A stretch of 64,000 bases of DNA from Pezicula radicicola. Its lineage: Eukaryota; Ascomycota; Leotiomycetes; Helotiales; Dermateaceae. The stretch is taken from NCBI GenBank assembly GCA_003008705.1, contig PDUO01000120.1, forward strand, positions 1,341-65,340, read 5' to 3'. Of the stretch, positions 1-14,192 are shown in pieces. A program made the position numbers and the translations under genes. The notes beneath the pieces are model-generated. The model was not told the DNA's origin. It worked only from the letters and a program-made list of their open reading frames with translations, and ran no database searches. Position 1 is the first letter of the stretch; each line of letters opens with the position of its first letter.

Positions 1-3000
1 CTAGGGACTTCCTAAATTTCTAACAATAGTAATAATACTTTATAAGGTACTCAAGGCTTTTCTTCTTTATATTATAGCTAGAGTACTCGAGTAGTTTATA
101 GAGTCTTTCAATTATAGGGTACCTAAATCGTTGGTATAATCGATATAATTCGGTATCTATTAGGTAATATAGATTAAGGTTAAATAATTCAGTAATAAAT
201 AACTAAAGTACTAAGTCCTATAAGAGAAATAAGTAACTATAATGTTATACTACTAGTACTAAAATATTCTTTCTAACTAGGGTATTTTTAATATTATTAA
301 AGTAGACTTATAATTCATCTATATCTTTAAGGTAAAGTAGAAATAGTATATTAGCCTTTATAATATAGAACTCTACTTTTCCTACTAGTATAGTAACCTA
401 TATAGAACTAATAGAAGATATAGTTCTAATACTAAATTATATATTAATTATTCCTTTTATTATTAGATCAAAGATAATAGTATTATTAAGTTTCTAGAGT
501 ACTTGGTATTAACTATAGCTAGTAGTAGATCTATATAAAGCTCTAGTATTAATTATAATACTAATAAAGGTTCTCTTAGTATATTATAAAGTTACTAAGG
601 TCTTATATATAAATAGATCTATATTATATAACTTTATTAGTTCTTAATTTCCCCTAGTAACTAGGTTAAGTACCGAGCTAGCTTAGGTTAAATAAATAAA
701 GACTTTATTAACTAATGTTATTATTATTAATTCTACTTCTTTTAACTAAAAATCATTAAGAGTAGTTTAATAGTACTAAGTAACTAGATTTTCTATAGTA
801 GTTACTAGGGTATTAGAGAGGTCTTGTATATTGATATCAATATCTAATTCATTTATAAATTTATTAGTATTATTATTAGTATTACTTCCTTTATAATCGA
901 TGATGTATTAGTAGAAGGTTCTCTCTGACTATTGTAGATAGTCCTACTCCTATTAACTATATAATTTATCTCTTTCTTTTTAGGAGTAGTTATAAAAATA
1001 GTAACCTTCCTTACTATATATAAAATACTTAAACTTATATATATTATAGCTAGATCTCTATAATCTTTGGGATTAGCTATTAGGGTAATAGGGCTATATA
1101 TAAAACTAGTTTTAGTTATAGCTTTAATTATTCTAGTAATATTACTAGTCTATAAAGTAAGCTTCTATTTTAAGTTCCTTTTCCTTATTATATATAATAA
1201 TACTTAATTAGAGCTTATTAACTAAGTTACTAAAGTTTTCTAGTAGGTCTAAGATTATATAATAATAAGCTAATATTCCCTAGTAAGCTATAACTAATTT
1301 ATTATAAAGAAAGGTATTTATCTGGAGGTCTTGGCTTAGTCTATTCTTAAGGTTATATAGTTTATTAATAAGGATCTGAAGGTATTCCTAGGTACTTTTT
1401 CTAGGGTTCTTTTATATAATACTTAATAATAAGGTACTATTCTATATACCTAGGTTCTTCTGGTAATATCTAGGTCCTTCAAAGAAATTATAGAAGTAGT
1501 TATAAGTAGAATTGAATAGCTTTGAGCTTAGCTTATAGTTATAATAGTTATCCTAAGTTATTCCCTTTAATATAGTTAGAAATACTTTTATATATCTTTA
1601 TTATAGTAGTCCTATCTATTGATAGATATTATAGAATATCCTTAGCTTATAGTTAAAGCTATTATTTACTCTACTATACTTCCTATTATCTATATATAGT
1701 TTTATAACTATTATAACTTCCTTCCTATAGATAGTTATTGACTCTTCTATTACTTAAGTATAGATTAGGCTTGGCTTATTCACTAGTAGCTTATAGGTTG
1801 TTGATAACTCCTTGGTTATAGTTAATATTCTTTGATTTATATTTATATCTTAAGATATAAGTATTATCTTATAATAGGGATATATTTTATACCTTGGTGA
1901 GGCCTTATTCCTTAATAGGTAGAGTAGTAGTACCTATACTAGTACCTTGTAGATTATCTAAGTAGGTTGTAAAGGTTAAGTATTATAATTATATTAAATT
2001 TAAGGAGGTTGAATTTATCTTAGTTGATATCTTTCCTATAGCTTATAATATAGGACCCTCTCCTATAATACGAATAATCTTATCTCTTTAACTAGATTAT
2101 AAGTTACTATAATATTACTATTAGTCTATTCGTATTAGTCTTCTTCTATTAGGGTAGTTATAAGTATATCGGCCAGTATAGTATTCTTTCTATTTACTAG
2201 GACGTAGACTCCTCTTACCTATAGTTGAGTCCTTATATCCTAAAGTTACTAAGTCTTGAGTTTATTGAATGTATCCTTCGTGAAGTATTAGAAGTTATCT
2301 TGAAAGAGTTCCTAGAGGTTGATATTAACTTTATTATATAGTTTATACTTATAGAACTTTATAGTAGTATATTCCTGAATATTCTTATTTATAGTCTTAT
2401 TAAGATTGATCCTATCCTCCTATTAGTTGATCTTCTTGATCTAGTCTAAAGAAGATACTATTATTATCTTATAGTAGTTAGGTAATAGGTAGGTAATAAG
2501 TATACTTTTTATAACTTAATTTACTTGATCTATATATCTATTAATTAGTATTAGTTTAGTTAATAAACTAATATAATAGTATATATAATAGCTTCCTAAA
2601 CCTATAATAGGTAACTAGTTAGTATATCACTAATAGGTACTCTTATTATATAGTTTTATAGGGTTAGTTATATTAAGAGAAGAAGAAGAAGAAGAAGAAG
2701 CTATTTAAGTATAGTTCTACCTAATAGTATATAGACGATAAGCCTGATTAGATCGACCGCCTTCCTAATCAAGAACTTTACTTACTCCTCTAACTTTATT
2801 TATATAGTCTAAAATCAATATATTAATAATTATTTTATAAACTTATAATAAGAATTTCTAATAGATTTAAAATTAATTAATAAAATTATATAATATTAAA
2901 AGATTTTTATTTTTATTTTCTTTTAAAATTAATTTATATCTAAAATTAATATTTTAGATTATATATATAAAATTAAATAAAATAAGATTATTAATAGTTT

Positions 3001-3950
3001 CTTTAATATTAAAATCTTTAATATTAATATATATAGTTTTTTATTATTATAATTATTTTTTAATACTTTACTTTTTTTTAAATAATTTAAATTTATAAAA
3101 CTTTCTAATTAGTTTTATTTTTTAGATATAATCTAATAATATAAAATATAATTTTAATATAATTAATACTTTTTATATTATTATAAAGTTATATATAAAT
3201 AAAAGATACTAAAGAGTTATAAAGTTATATATATACTTTTATATAAATACTAATATATTTAATTATTTATTAATTTATTAAATAGAATATTTTTATATAT
3301 TTTATTTAATTTTAAATATTTTATATTATTATTTTATAATTTTAATTTTTATAAGANTTATTATTAGTATTTAAATAAATATTAATTAAATTAAAAAAGT
3401 TAAAAATAATAATTAAATAAATAATACTAGATTAATATATAATTATATTAAGTTTTTATTACTCTAGATTAATTTATATATCTTTAATAATTAATTTTAT
3501 TAGTTTAAGAAGTTACTAAGAATAAGTATAAATTTAATAATTATTTTAATAATTTTTTATTAAAGTTAGATAAATTAAATAAGTTTATTTAACTTATATA
3601 AAACTAAATAATTTCTAAATTACTATTAGTTTAAATTTAAATAATTTAAATAAATTAATTTAATATATTAATAATAGTAGAGAGCTTATAATTATTATTA
3701 AATAATAGAATATATTAATAAATATATAAATTAGAAATTAAGAGATAATTACTTAATTCTATATAGATAGTAAAATAAGAGTATATATATATAAATAAGA
3801 GTAAGTAATTACTAATACTAAAATAACTTATATAGTATTAGAGAAATAGTCTTCTTATATATGAAATACTTAGAAATCAATTGTCTAACTAATACTATCG
3901 GCTTATCTATAGTATGAACTAAATATAAACTATATTTATAGTTTCTGAAC
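1..3950. repeat. AT-rich, RIP-degraded repeat block
   Basis: The block is strongly AT-rich, dominated by TA-containing words, with stops in all six frames and no open frame of useful length. Single stretches of the minus strand between about 2.0 and 2.4 kb read as broken coding fragments, which suggests an old transposon, but I cannot name the class. Such composition is what RIP leaves behind in Pezizomycotina repeats. The single N at 3357 shows an unresolved base. The boundary with normal-composition DNA is near 3950. No host gene is visible. Confidence 0.75.
2677..2700. repeat. (AAG)n microsatellite
   Basis: A short run of AAG/GAA units inside the AT-rich block, at the edge of a slightly more GC-rich segment. 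Simple sequence repeat, no function inferred. Confidence 0.8.
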
Positions 3951-6749
3951 GAGTGGTAATACTGTTATATTTGGCAACAAATAACGGATGTTCATGGCAA
4001 AGACACGCAGCCAATTTCTGTCAACGCCCAGGATAACATACTATACACACATCGACAATGCTCCATTCCGAGAGGAGTACAAGAAAGGACTACCCAAGGA
4101 CCTATCTAAGAAAAATTTCACATACTTGCCTGACACACATAAGGGCAATCGTTACATCCGATTTGACAAGAACGGCCATCCATAGTCAATCGAGAACGAA
4201 AGTATCTTCGTCACTGACATTACCATCGACAACGTGTTCGATCTACAGAAAGAAGTCGCTAGCTAAGGTCCTACGGTCGTTGAAATATACTACCCCGAGT
4301 AACCAACCAACCACGGCAGTATTCATTGCTAGATCACTTATCCATCATCGGTCCCGCACTACGACTAGAAGCCCCCGTAGTTGTATTATTACCGTATTTT
4401 ATCTTCGTGCTGATAATCCTAGGGCCCTCTTGCCTACTCGAGGCAGGTCTACAGAGACAGACTGTCTTTCTATTTTTGTCTTCAGCCATCAAGATATATT
4501 TTCGGCTCCGCAATTCAAGTAGTTACTACTAAAAAAGTCGCCCTTTCCGGCAAAGCACTTCCAAGCCAGAGAGAGGCAGTAATTAATACAACTATCTACT
4601 ATATTAATCAAATTTAGTTGCAACAACTTCCTCTATTACACCTAGAACAACATCTCTAAAGTGTCTAGCCTACGCACTTCACATTGTATTTCGGTACACG
4701 ATTTTCACCTTGATTTCAGTCATATGATTCAACCTTGAATTTGTTTATAACAATATACTTTTATTTTATTGTCACTGTCTATCAATGAGCGGACGGCCGC
4801 CCCCCGGCGTCCTATCTTCTCCACCGCCGCTCGCGCGGCTCCGCTGTTCAGTATAGCGTACAGTACTGAATACAATACTTTATAATTATCTCTTCTCCTC
4901 TTTCGTGCTGCTTCATTCACTACCCAAAACCACGCAGCAGCACCACCTTCCTCCATCCCAGCCCGAACCGCACACTCTCGGAACTTTGTTTTTTTTTTCT
5001 CCTAACTGTATTACCTAGTAGTACCTATCTCCTACACATCGCGCCTCCACGAGCTCCACATCTCTACCCACTAGCACCTCCTTCAACCCTCATCTCTCGT
5101 ACTTCTCTATCTCCATCTCCTCCACTTCACTCTTAGACAAACCCAAGAAACAATTTCCTTCTTATACAAACATCAACCGTAGAAACACACTACACACACC
5201 GTCCGGCCCATTATTTACAATATCGCCATACCATAGAACACTCCTCTAATATCACACTTAACAGCCAACACCACATCTCTATAATCTCAATTCGGGCGGC
5301 CGCCCATCAACCCTTTTTTCTAGTCGTTGTATCTTAAACTACCGGTACTCGTCCTCAACCTCCACTCCACAACCTCATACCCCTCAAATATCGTCAAGTA
5401 CTCCCCTAACCATCCCGCTCTCTTACTTTCTTGCACATAGATATCCATGTCCGAGTCCCACCAGCACTCCCGCGCCAAAAACGGGCACACCAACCTACCC
5501 GCAAGACAATTGATTAACAAGCTTACAGCTGTAATAGAGTATAACAAGTATATAAAGACAGACACAAGAAGGCATATAAGCCAGCCCGAAAGCCAGTTTA
5601 GTAGTTTTGTTCATAAAGTAAGAAGACATCGCTATAAAATTACGCGCATAGCTCCTAGAAATTGTCGAATATGAATTCAAGACTGGAGATGTTGTAGAGC
5701 TAGAGCTTTTAAGATACACAGCAAATGTAGTAGTAACTTTGGTGAGGGAGGAACTAGATGCGAGAAGGTTAAAACATATCTCGTAACAAATCTCTTCATT
5801 TTCTGGACTATCAATCAAGCGTTGCCAATGCTGGACTTAACGCTGTGGTGTTCTTGAGAGCTTACATAGCCTCTATCTCCTGGTTAAGCAGATGTAATAT
5901 TCGGCATTCGACTTTGGAGATCAACCGCTCTCAGTACAGGCAGGACTTGAAGAGTAGAATGGCACTCGTTCGATTGGGTATATAGGACGGGGAGTCTATG
6001 AGAGAAGAGCTTACAAGCAGAGTTTTCCGTGAGCTTTATCAGATGCAAATAAGCTCATCATCACCTACAAAAAGCCGGAACTGGACATGATAAAGCATGA
6101 AAAGTTAGGGTTACAGAAATGCTGAGGTTTGAATCACTGAAGAAGCCACAAAATCGAGAAATGAGGTACTCTTTGACAGTGGGAGTACCGCTATAATGAG
6201 TTGAGCAGATCCAGTCCTTGAAATGGTCACTGCTGACATGCAAGCTCACTGTGCATAAATCCTCTGGGAACTCAAGCAGTTGCACATGCAGCGAGAATAT
6301 TGGGAGGAATCTCTTCTGTTCCTCGGCTGAGAGGTCGAGATTCGTCGAATTCATTCTTCATGCGGAGCACGAGGCAAGATTCTCCCTTGCGAGTTCCTTT
6401 GCACAAGCCATTTGTCAATTTCTTATTGAGAAAAACGATTCTGAATCTCAACGTGAACTACCCTTTAAAGCACAGCGTTCGATTTTTCAACGTTACTTCA
6501 CTTGGCTTGGAGAAGCACACATGCAGAGACTTTCGCCGAATTATAAAACGGTTGCCACTTGTTCTTCAACCTTTCTTTGCATTTGTTCTCTTGTGTTATA
6601 AAGTCGTATTCCTGGAGCTGTCACACAAACTTTCTTTACCAAACCATCTGATATTCGATATACCCCATATCAAGCAGTCCTGGAATGCTCTTCCAAACCC
6701 GACGGATGGCACTTGACTTGGGAGGGGAAGTTAACTTGGAATTTGCCAT
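3951..6749. other. Gene-poor stretch with broken ORF fragments
   Basis: Composition returns to normal after 3950. The longest frames (3988-4185 and 4058-4522 on plus, 5495-5818 on minus, overlapping frames at 6218-6716 on plus) are short, overlap each other and show no domain I recognise. Pyrimidine-rich tracts around 4900-5300 resemble leader sequence or an old element end. I see no convincing intact gene. Confidence 0.5.
5320..5565 (-). pseudogene. Possible hypothetical protein fragment
   Basis: An 81-codon frame whose middle reads like real protein (acidic and aromatic residues around ECWWDSDMDIYV, then GEYLTIFEGYEV). The pattern recalls a fungal family of unknown function that often sits with F-box or nucleotidyltransferase-like proteins, but this is only a resemblance. 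Upstream the frame is a hydrophobic stretch without a clear start, and no partner exon is evident. It may be a remnant or a chance frame. Confidence 0.2.
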
Positions 6750-8584
6750 CTATTTATTTATGCCTTGGGACTCCTCCCTGAAAGCCTGCCGAGTTCTTGT
6801 CCACTTTATAAAGTCCGAAATGTTCTCCTGCCGTGCTGCTTCTTCACTCAACTGGTGATGCAAGTAGGCGGTGAACTCTGCTGTTGATTTGTCTTCTGTA
6901 GAACCGTCACTTTGGCCGTCTGGATCATCCGACTTCAACCATTCTGCCTTTCGTTTTATGCCTTTGTAGGGAGCAGCGGCTTGTATTCCAGATAATGGAG
7001 ATGCCGCCGAGGAGACTAACGTTGTCGATCGAGATGAGCCACCAAATGTCATACAAGGGCATAGGCATATTTCGTCCTCGCCACCGGTCCGATTGTCATT
7101 GAGAGTCGCTGTGTTTTCGTTGCTCGCCTGTCCATCTCCAGCAGTCTGTCGTCCATCCCCAGCAGCCTGTCCTTCTCTAGTAGCACGTCCCCGATGAAGA
7201 TCCCCTGCCTGCTCTAGAGTGCCCTCAACCGTCCCACCATGTAATGAAGAGATTGGTCCCTCTCGCCAAGGCATCCTCTTTGCTCCACCCTCTTTCTCCA
7301 GCATCAAGGCGCACATATTTTCGACGACACTCATTTTGTAATGCCATTCCAACGAGCGGGTGGACGGTGGATTGTATCGGAAGTACGCCTTCTTGTGCTT
7401 GTGGTCGAGGATGGGTTTGATGGGCGCAAACAGCCGAATGCCATGAGAGCTCTGTAGATATACTTGTTAGCGGCGGGAATATGAGTGGTATCGACAGCTT
7501 CACGCCGAGCAACTTACGGGATGTATTGCGAGAAGGCGATTATCGAAGACGCTGTGCGCAAGGGAGTCCATGACTATGCAATTCCCAGTACTATTCACAG
7601 CATTCCACAATTGCTGATCGGTGGCATTATCGCTATCGGGCAGCAGATGCCATTTGAACATCGACTTCGGAACGATATGGCACGCCTCGATGCCGGGCCC
7701 AGATATCATGCTTGTGCCTCCGCCTCCTCCCCAAGATGTGTTGTTGCGCGTGATCACACAAGTGCCCCTGTATAGCTTCTTCACGTTCAACTCGAGTTCG
7801 GGAGGGACGGTCAGCTTCCATCTCAGCGCTGTATTCCGCTTGGTTGGGGATGAGGAGGTTGATGGTGCGAGGGGAGAATCGATGCGCTGTCGTTTGTTCG
7901 GGGACCCTCGAGATGATGATGGGGTTGGCGTCTGCGCTGCGGTGACCACAGCCGAGAAAGTGCCTGCTGGGCCAGGGATAGGAAGGTAGCGGAAGTTTGG
8001 ATTTCGGGTTAAAGGTATAGGTGTCGCACAACCTGAGAGAAGACTCCTGAATTAGCTACATAGAGGGAGAAGGGCAGGTTCGTGCACTCACCCCCGAGTA
8101 AGTGAATCGCCAAATCATGGTCGTCTGCGACTGAACAGCTTTCGCGGTCGTGTACAACAAGGGAGAGATCCAACGGAGGCCGATCCACAGCGGCTCTGTC
8201 CCAGTTGCTGTCTTCATCGTCGTCGTCGTCGTCTCCTTCTTCTATTCCGACATGGATATGGGCCGTGAGGATGTCGTCGGAATGATTGTCGCGTGTCGAT
8301 GTGGAAGTGGAAGTGGAATGATGGAAATACACACAAGGGCGCGTCACGGCGGGATGCCTCTTATCATTGCGGAACCAGAGCGCAAGAGCACCGACTGGGG
8401 GCGCGCGTACATGGTCGAGATCAAAGCACAGAAATAGATCGTCGAAGAGGACTTGCCAGGTCAGGAAGGGCTGATGCGGAGGCTGCGGTTGAAAGGTGCC
8501 GGCAACTCGTTCGTCGCTCGGAGGACACTCAAGAAGGCGGATATTCCAAGCCAACACTCGATCTGCACAGGTCACAGCAGTCAT
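6750..8584 (-). CDS. Fungal HNH nuclease domain protein
   Basis: Three exons (8584-8092, 8032-7518, 7451-6750) with 59- and 66-bp introns having GTGAGT/CAG and GTAAGT/CAG ends give a 569-residue protein. A stop codon directly precedes the chosen ATG. Residues about 240-320 carry the fungal HNH pattern: a Cys followed by the ACHIVPKS box (His near residue 283), a central NAVNSTGNCIVMD segment and SLAHSVFDNR. This matches the HNH_2-type domain common in Pezizomycotina. The N-terminal third has an acidic run (about ten Asp/Glu) and a Ser/Thr stretch; the C-terminal part is low-complexity. In this family the domain is predicted to bind a metal and nick nucleic acid, but the cellular role is unknown. 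No partner gene is adjacent, so no operon-like context helps. An intact frame across three exons suggests a live gene. Confidence 0.8.
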
Positions 8585-11500
8585 TCAGGACCACTTGATG
8601 ATGGCATGAGCCTTGCGATGGCGACGGCGATGGAGGTGTGGTGGTGGTGGTGGTTGTTGGGTGGTGAGATTGGTGATGATGGTAGTTGTGGTGCGGGGGA
8701 AAAGTTCGGTCCGTATACACCGATATGCACAAATTGTGTTATCGATTTTTGGCCTGTGCGGCGGCACTCTTTTTTACTGCAACACCTCTCTCTAGGACAC
8801 TATTTATTTAATAATTAATCAACTATAAATTTAAAAGGCTTAAAATTAAAATATATTATTATATAGCTATATTTATTTCCTTCGAATATTATAGATATAT
8901 TACTAGAATTCAAATTTTTTATTTTTAAAGTAACTAAACACTCCTACAGAATTTCTCTACAAGCTCTCGTTGCCTGGCCACAGCGTGCGCATGGAACGAA
9001 TACAGTATACTATCCCTGCAGTCCAACGACTTTTTGCCGTAGCCTTCGTAGATTTATAGTGGTCAAAAATGTAGTGCCGCTGGGACAAAAGTCCGAAAAT
9101 TACACTAATCTTACAACTCAATTTAAATATCAACTAAATCTGCAGGCAATTAATAATGAAAGAGTATATTAACTAAATCCGCAGACAGACCTTGTCGGTA
9201 GCGAAATGGTAATATTTACTTCTAGGTACATCAACTCACAGGCGCCATGACGCTGAAGTCTTCGCCCGCAACTATTACACTACCCATACGTACAACCACA
9301 CCGTGCAGAATCTTTTCACTTGGAAGCAAGGAATCATATCATGTTTTGCTACAAGGATGGGGCAAGTCCTGTCATCAGCGTATCTCGGTCACAAAAATAG
9401 AAGTCTATAGTTGCTCTTGCGGACAATTACATTCTCGGAACATACGGTGGCATTGGCGTTATGGTTGGGTCTCTCTGGAGTTGGATTATACGAAGTCCAG
9501 GTAAGCTACTATTTCTGTCTGGCACTTGAATCGTTTTACAAACCAGGACGCTGACAAGCAAGGATTCAACTAATGCAGGCTACTTTTTCAAACGTCCAAG
9601 GCAACCTCAGCACATCTAGAGCTAGAACCAGCTACAGATGTTCCGTGAGGAGAGATGGCGTTGGTGGAAACAGCGGATGCAGAAATGGATGGCGAGGTAC
9701 TAATTGAGCAGACTGTAGTGGAAACTACGACGGTTACCACAGCTCACGACGAGGCGTATAGACAGTCGGTGACAGTTGGGCCACAAGAAGAGAGCGTGAT
9801 GCCTGATGTGGCGTATACGGTGGACGTTGCCATTCCTGATGGGTGGGAATTAGGCTGGTAAAGGTGACAGTGGAGAGAGTCGTCAAGCTGGCTGAGGTTG
9901 ATGGAGCACAGAGAGCACTCCGACCCCAAGACTTCACAAGATACAGCACGCCCTCCTTCACCTCCCGACATACCTTTCGCAATGCTCGAAACGCCCACTA
10001 ACTTCTCACAAGCAGCACAACTATACAGGGGCGAGGGTGACGGGAGATAAGCCTCTACACCAAAGCCTAGACTTCAGCCCCTTGCTCAATCCTTGGATGC
10101 CCAACAACTTACATCCAGCTTCTCAGAGTAAATGAACGCCTTAAGGAAGTTAAGTACAAAGCTATCTAGGTTTAGCTTCTCCTTCAGCTCTGCCCATCAA
10201 ATCATCGGCAAGCACCTAAAGTATACATCCAAAGTACACTCGAGGCAGGCACGGACACCAAGCACCGAAACAGAAAACAGGAAACAATTGGAAAAGCGCC
10301 CCGTAGATTCACCATATCATCAACAGCTCTACCTTTTCCCCAGGCATACATCCGACCGGAGTTAGTACGACAAAGACTCTAGGATGCGAAAGCAAGTGCT
10401 GATACCTCTTCTGGAATTTCTTTATATTAGGGAAGAGTCTACTTAGGGTTCCTTCTACAGCGAAAACGAAAACGAAAACGAAACGATTCCTGGAGCTGAT
10501 TATACTAATCATGAATTGAAAATTAGTATCTTCTCCTTCTCCACATCAATTTGCACCTAGTCTAACTCGCGATTATAGACTTGTGCCGCTAGGCCCACAG
10601 GGGGTTTTAGCCTCTAGGAGTCTGAGGGATTGCGGGCATATAATGCGAGATCGAAGAGTTTCTAAGCAAGAGTATAGTAACGTCGTTAGGGTTGGATGGA
10701 ATCATTATAAATACATATAAGTATAGCAAACCAAAAGAAGCCTAACCAAATTAGGATAATAAAGGGAAAATCTATTCATCGACGAGCAGCCTTTTAATGT
10801 AGGCTTTGCACCTCAGCATGCTGCGTCTTGCTTGGCACAGGTAATTTCATTCCTTCACAAAACATGCACTTTGCGGAGTATGCACCAAACAGATATTCCC
10901 CGTGTTCTGTATATTAGCATCAAGTAAACACACACAAGCTTCTAGATCTAGCACTCCGGAACTCAGCTCAAGATACTACCAAGCGATATCGTACAAGTCT
11001 GGTGAATATTACGCACACATGAGTCAAAGAGAGAAAGAGAGAAAAAATCTACTATATATAGCTTAGCGACTTAGTAAATTTATAACTTTTAATATACATT
11101 TTCTCTCTCTATGTTTTAGACTAAGATTTCGTTCTTGCAGTACTAAAGCACCGCAACAAACAGGTCTTCATTGCTAAGACCTCGATTCCTCGACAATCAA
11201 TCTCTTTGTATAGACTACCCACCTTAACAAGAATGGGCTTAGATGATATTGCAAGATATCGGGCTGTGCTCAGAAAACAGCATAATACACAGACGCATAC
11301 CGAGAGCTTAGCCTTCTGGCGCCGACAGTACAAGGTAACTGACGAGCAAATCTACGACCTCTTACATGGTACTGACAATCGTAATATCCAGGACAAGAAA
11401 ACACAGCGCAAAAATCATACTCGACTGTACAACAAACATCGGGTCGTTCAATGTCCTCCCAACCTCAACCACCATACTCGGAACTAGTCAAAGGCAAAGT

Positions 11501-11996
11501 CTACCCGAGTAGCTTGTTTCTAAAAGACAATGACCACGACAGTTTCCATCACAAAAGAATAAGTCTTCGAAAACATGTATAACATTATCGCCGACGAAGA
11601 TTTCTGGGACAAAGCCTTCTCCCACGGCCAATACTTTAAACTTAGTTTCTGGATTGTCTGCGATATCCTCGACGATTACAAATGCTTCTACATACGATAC
11701 AGCTTCTATCTGCGCGTGTCTCCGAAGGTTAAGAAGTTGGCGGCTATATCGATAGATACTGCGGGTATATTAACGAGACAGAGTCATAACTTATAGAGCT
11801 TTAATAGGTTGCTTTAGAGTCGGTTCTGTATTGTTTCGGGGATTCTGTTAACTACTAAGGAGGAAGTGGACGGGGTGGCTAGGAGATAATAGGAATTGGA
11901 TTTGAAGAAGTCGTTGAAAAAGTAGGTTGGGGTTTTGGATTGTTTGTTTGATTTTAGGTGTTTTAGGTTTCTGGTTCTGGGTTTGGATAGAGATAT

Positions 11997-12041
11997 CTCC
12001 CTCTCCCTCTCCCTCTCCCTCTCCCGTACACACACACACAC
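11997..12041. repeat. Compound (CTCCCT)n-(AC)n microsatellite
   Basis: A run of CTCCCT units passes directly into an AC dinucleotide run. Simple repeat; the minus-strand frames it opens are Arg-Glu repeats and not genes. Confidence 0.9.
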
Positions 12042-13294
12042 TTAGCTAACCTAGCCATCCAAACTACAACCGACTCCTCGAACTTAAACTCCTCTAAAGC
12101 AACCTCTTAAAGAACCGCCTCAAAATCAAAAATACAACCCAAATCTCACACCTCGCAACCTCTAAGATCCTCTCAACCTTCGAATTCCAGCTCTTTCAAT
12201 CCTAACACTCCCACTCTCACTCAAAATGGTTCTTCTCTCATTACTAGACTCTGTACGTCTATCCTGATACTCCAAACTTGTTGTGTAAGTCGGAAGTGCT
12301 GACTTTCTCTTTCAGATCGTCAGTAAGCAGCCGACCGGTAGTAGACCAGATAGTGTCAACCGAGATCAACAACAACCATATGCATCCAAACCAGGCGACC
12401 GTGCAAGCACCTAAGCGTTTTGTCACTTTTGCAGATAGGAGGAGTCTTATACTCCCATCCTCCTCTCTCCTCCGCTATATCATCGCTAATATTCCACATT
12501 CTACAGCCTCATTCACCCCCCGTCTTTGTTGCCAGCCCAAATATCTCATACATAGACGTCTCTATCTGAGTCGAGTCAGCCAAGAATGCCCATGCCAATT
12601 CCTATAGCAATAGCTGTGGCCAATCCCACTGCTCTATCTTATCACTCAACACATCATTTACACCTACCAAATCCAATATCGTGATTAACCTCCGCTAGAT
12701 CCTAAGATATCGTTGCAATGTTTGCGGCCCACAGTTCCAGAGTTTATAGTCTTTCCAGAGACTTACTAGCGGCCTCAACATTGGCTAGCTTGGTGATGCT
12801 AGCTTGTGCCAGCGAAGGAGGAACGCCTGAGTCTAAACAGTTGAAAGCGCTTTCCTAGCACAATTTGCAAACAGAAATAGAAGCAACTGTCTGTCAACTA
12901 CCGTTTTCTCGAGCGGTTGCGTTGAGAAAGGCGGCAGCGCAACTAAGTAATAATGCCCGAGATGTCAATTCTGAGAAGCACGCACTCTTTTAAGTTAGAG
13001 AAGGTAGTCGTTATACTCTACCCTCCACGGTGCTTTAAAAAAGCTGCTTGTCTGGTTATTAGCACCTAGCGAAGCACTTAAGGCACAGGTGGCAGGAGCA
13101 GAAATCAGATAGCAAGAATGCAGAACTAATTCAAATCAAATCAAATCAAAGACTCGAGAGATTCAAGTCAATAGAACACCTGAGTTGATTCAAATCAAAG
13201 ATCCAAGTTAAATGCAAGTCAAAATACAGCCGAGGTAATTGTCGAGTCGAGTCTAATATATATGCATCAAATCGTCAAGACGTGCTCAACGAAA

Positions 13295-13325
13295 CCAAAA
13301 CCAAAACCAAAACCAAACCAAACAA
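13295..13325. repeat. (AAACC)n-like short tandem repeat
   Basis: Several AACCAAA units in a row, followed by a CT-rich tract. Simple repeat within the gene-poor region. Confidence 0.7.
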
Positions 13326-14168
13326 AAAACAACCCATCAATCCAAGCTCTCCCTCTCCTCCAGCAACCTCAGCAACCCCTTCAAAACCTCCTCCCTCCCT
13401 TCTTCAGTCTCTTGGCCTCGTCCTGCAATTGCTTAACCTTCCACAAATCGCCCTGCTCAGTCTCCGGGTTCTCACTCGATTCATCGACAGAATCCATATT
13501 GTTCGGGTTTCTGCTCCGCGTGGGCATCTTACAAACATGCGGGGTGTTCGATGGTGTTCGCTCACTCGGTTGTGGTGTCTCCAATAGATTCTTAACCCCT
13601 CTGCCCAAGTGTGTTTCTGCAACTGCCTATGACGTGTGCCTGCCTGCTCACTCACTAAATGTAGGTGAAAGGGTTTCTGAGATTATCAATGCTGACGAGG
13701 CTGCGATGATTGATGAAGATATCAAACAGAGCTGACTGCTCTCGAGTTTTGTAGAGCGCAAGAAGAAGTCGTCGCCCTTGTCCATAGTTTGTTTTCTCCC
13801 ACACTTCTCATGCGGACTATGTTGGAGCTATTGCAGTTGCAGATAATGAAGTTTTGTGATGTTGAAGAGTCCATGGTCAAGATCTCTTTGAGAAATCAAG
13901 GTTGAAAGACTAGTACAAGGCGAAAGAGAGAGTGCTGTGTCCAATTCCTCCTCGATCGATTATTGCTCTCAATTGTAAAACAACGCCAGTTCTATAACCT
14001 GAGGACGAAGCCGAGGACCGGAGGCCAGGATTGTACTCGAGATGGTGATCGCAGCTCTTGAACTCCTCTTCTTCCAGTGTTGTCCAAGTTGCAAAACCCC
14101 AATTGAAAAGTCCTTGTACGCTATCAGGTACATATATTGTGGCTAGAGCTCTTTAAAGTCCACCTTTA

Positions 14169-14192
14169 GGTGGCAGAGTGGTGTTGTATTCT
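14169..14192 (+). repeat. 24-bp repeat, copy 1 (tRNA A-box-like)
   Basis: A 24-bp word containing TGGCAGAGTGG that recurs at 14907-14930 with one mismatch. The word fits the RNA polymerase III A-box pattern, but no B-box (GTTCGANTC) follows within 100 bp, so this is not a tRNA gene. Confidence 0.5.

Noticed and set aside
8529..8818. His/Pro/Thr-rich minus ORFs and Trp-rich plus ORF
   Set aside because: Both are readings of a GGTGGT/GATGGT simple-sequence tract.
9247..9504. Possible small mitochondrial membrane protein
   Set aside because: One frame reads a short hydrophobic stretch (DNYILGTYGGIGVMVG), but no start, no conserved end and no splice structure support a gene.
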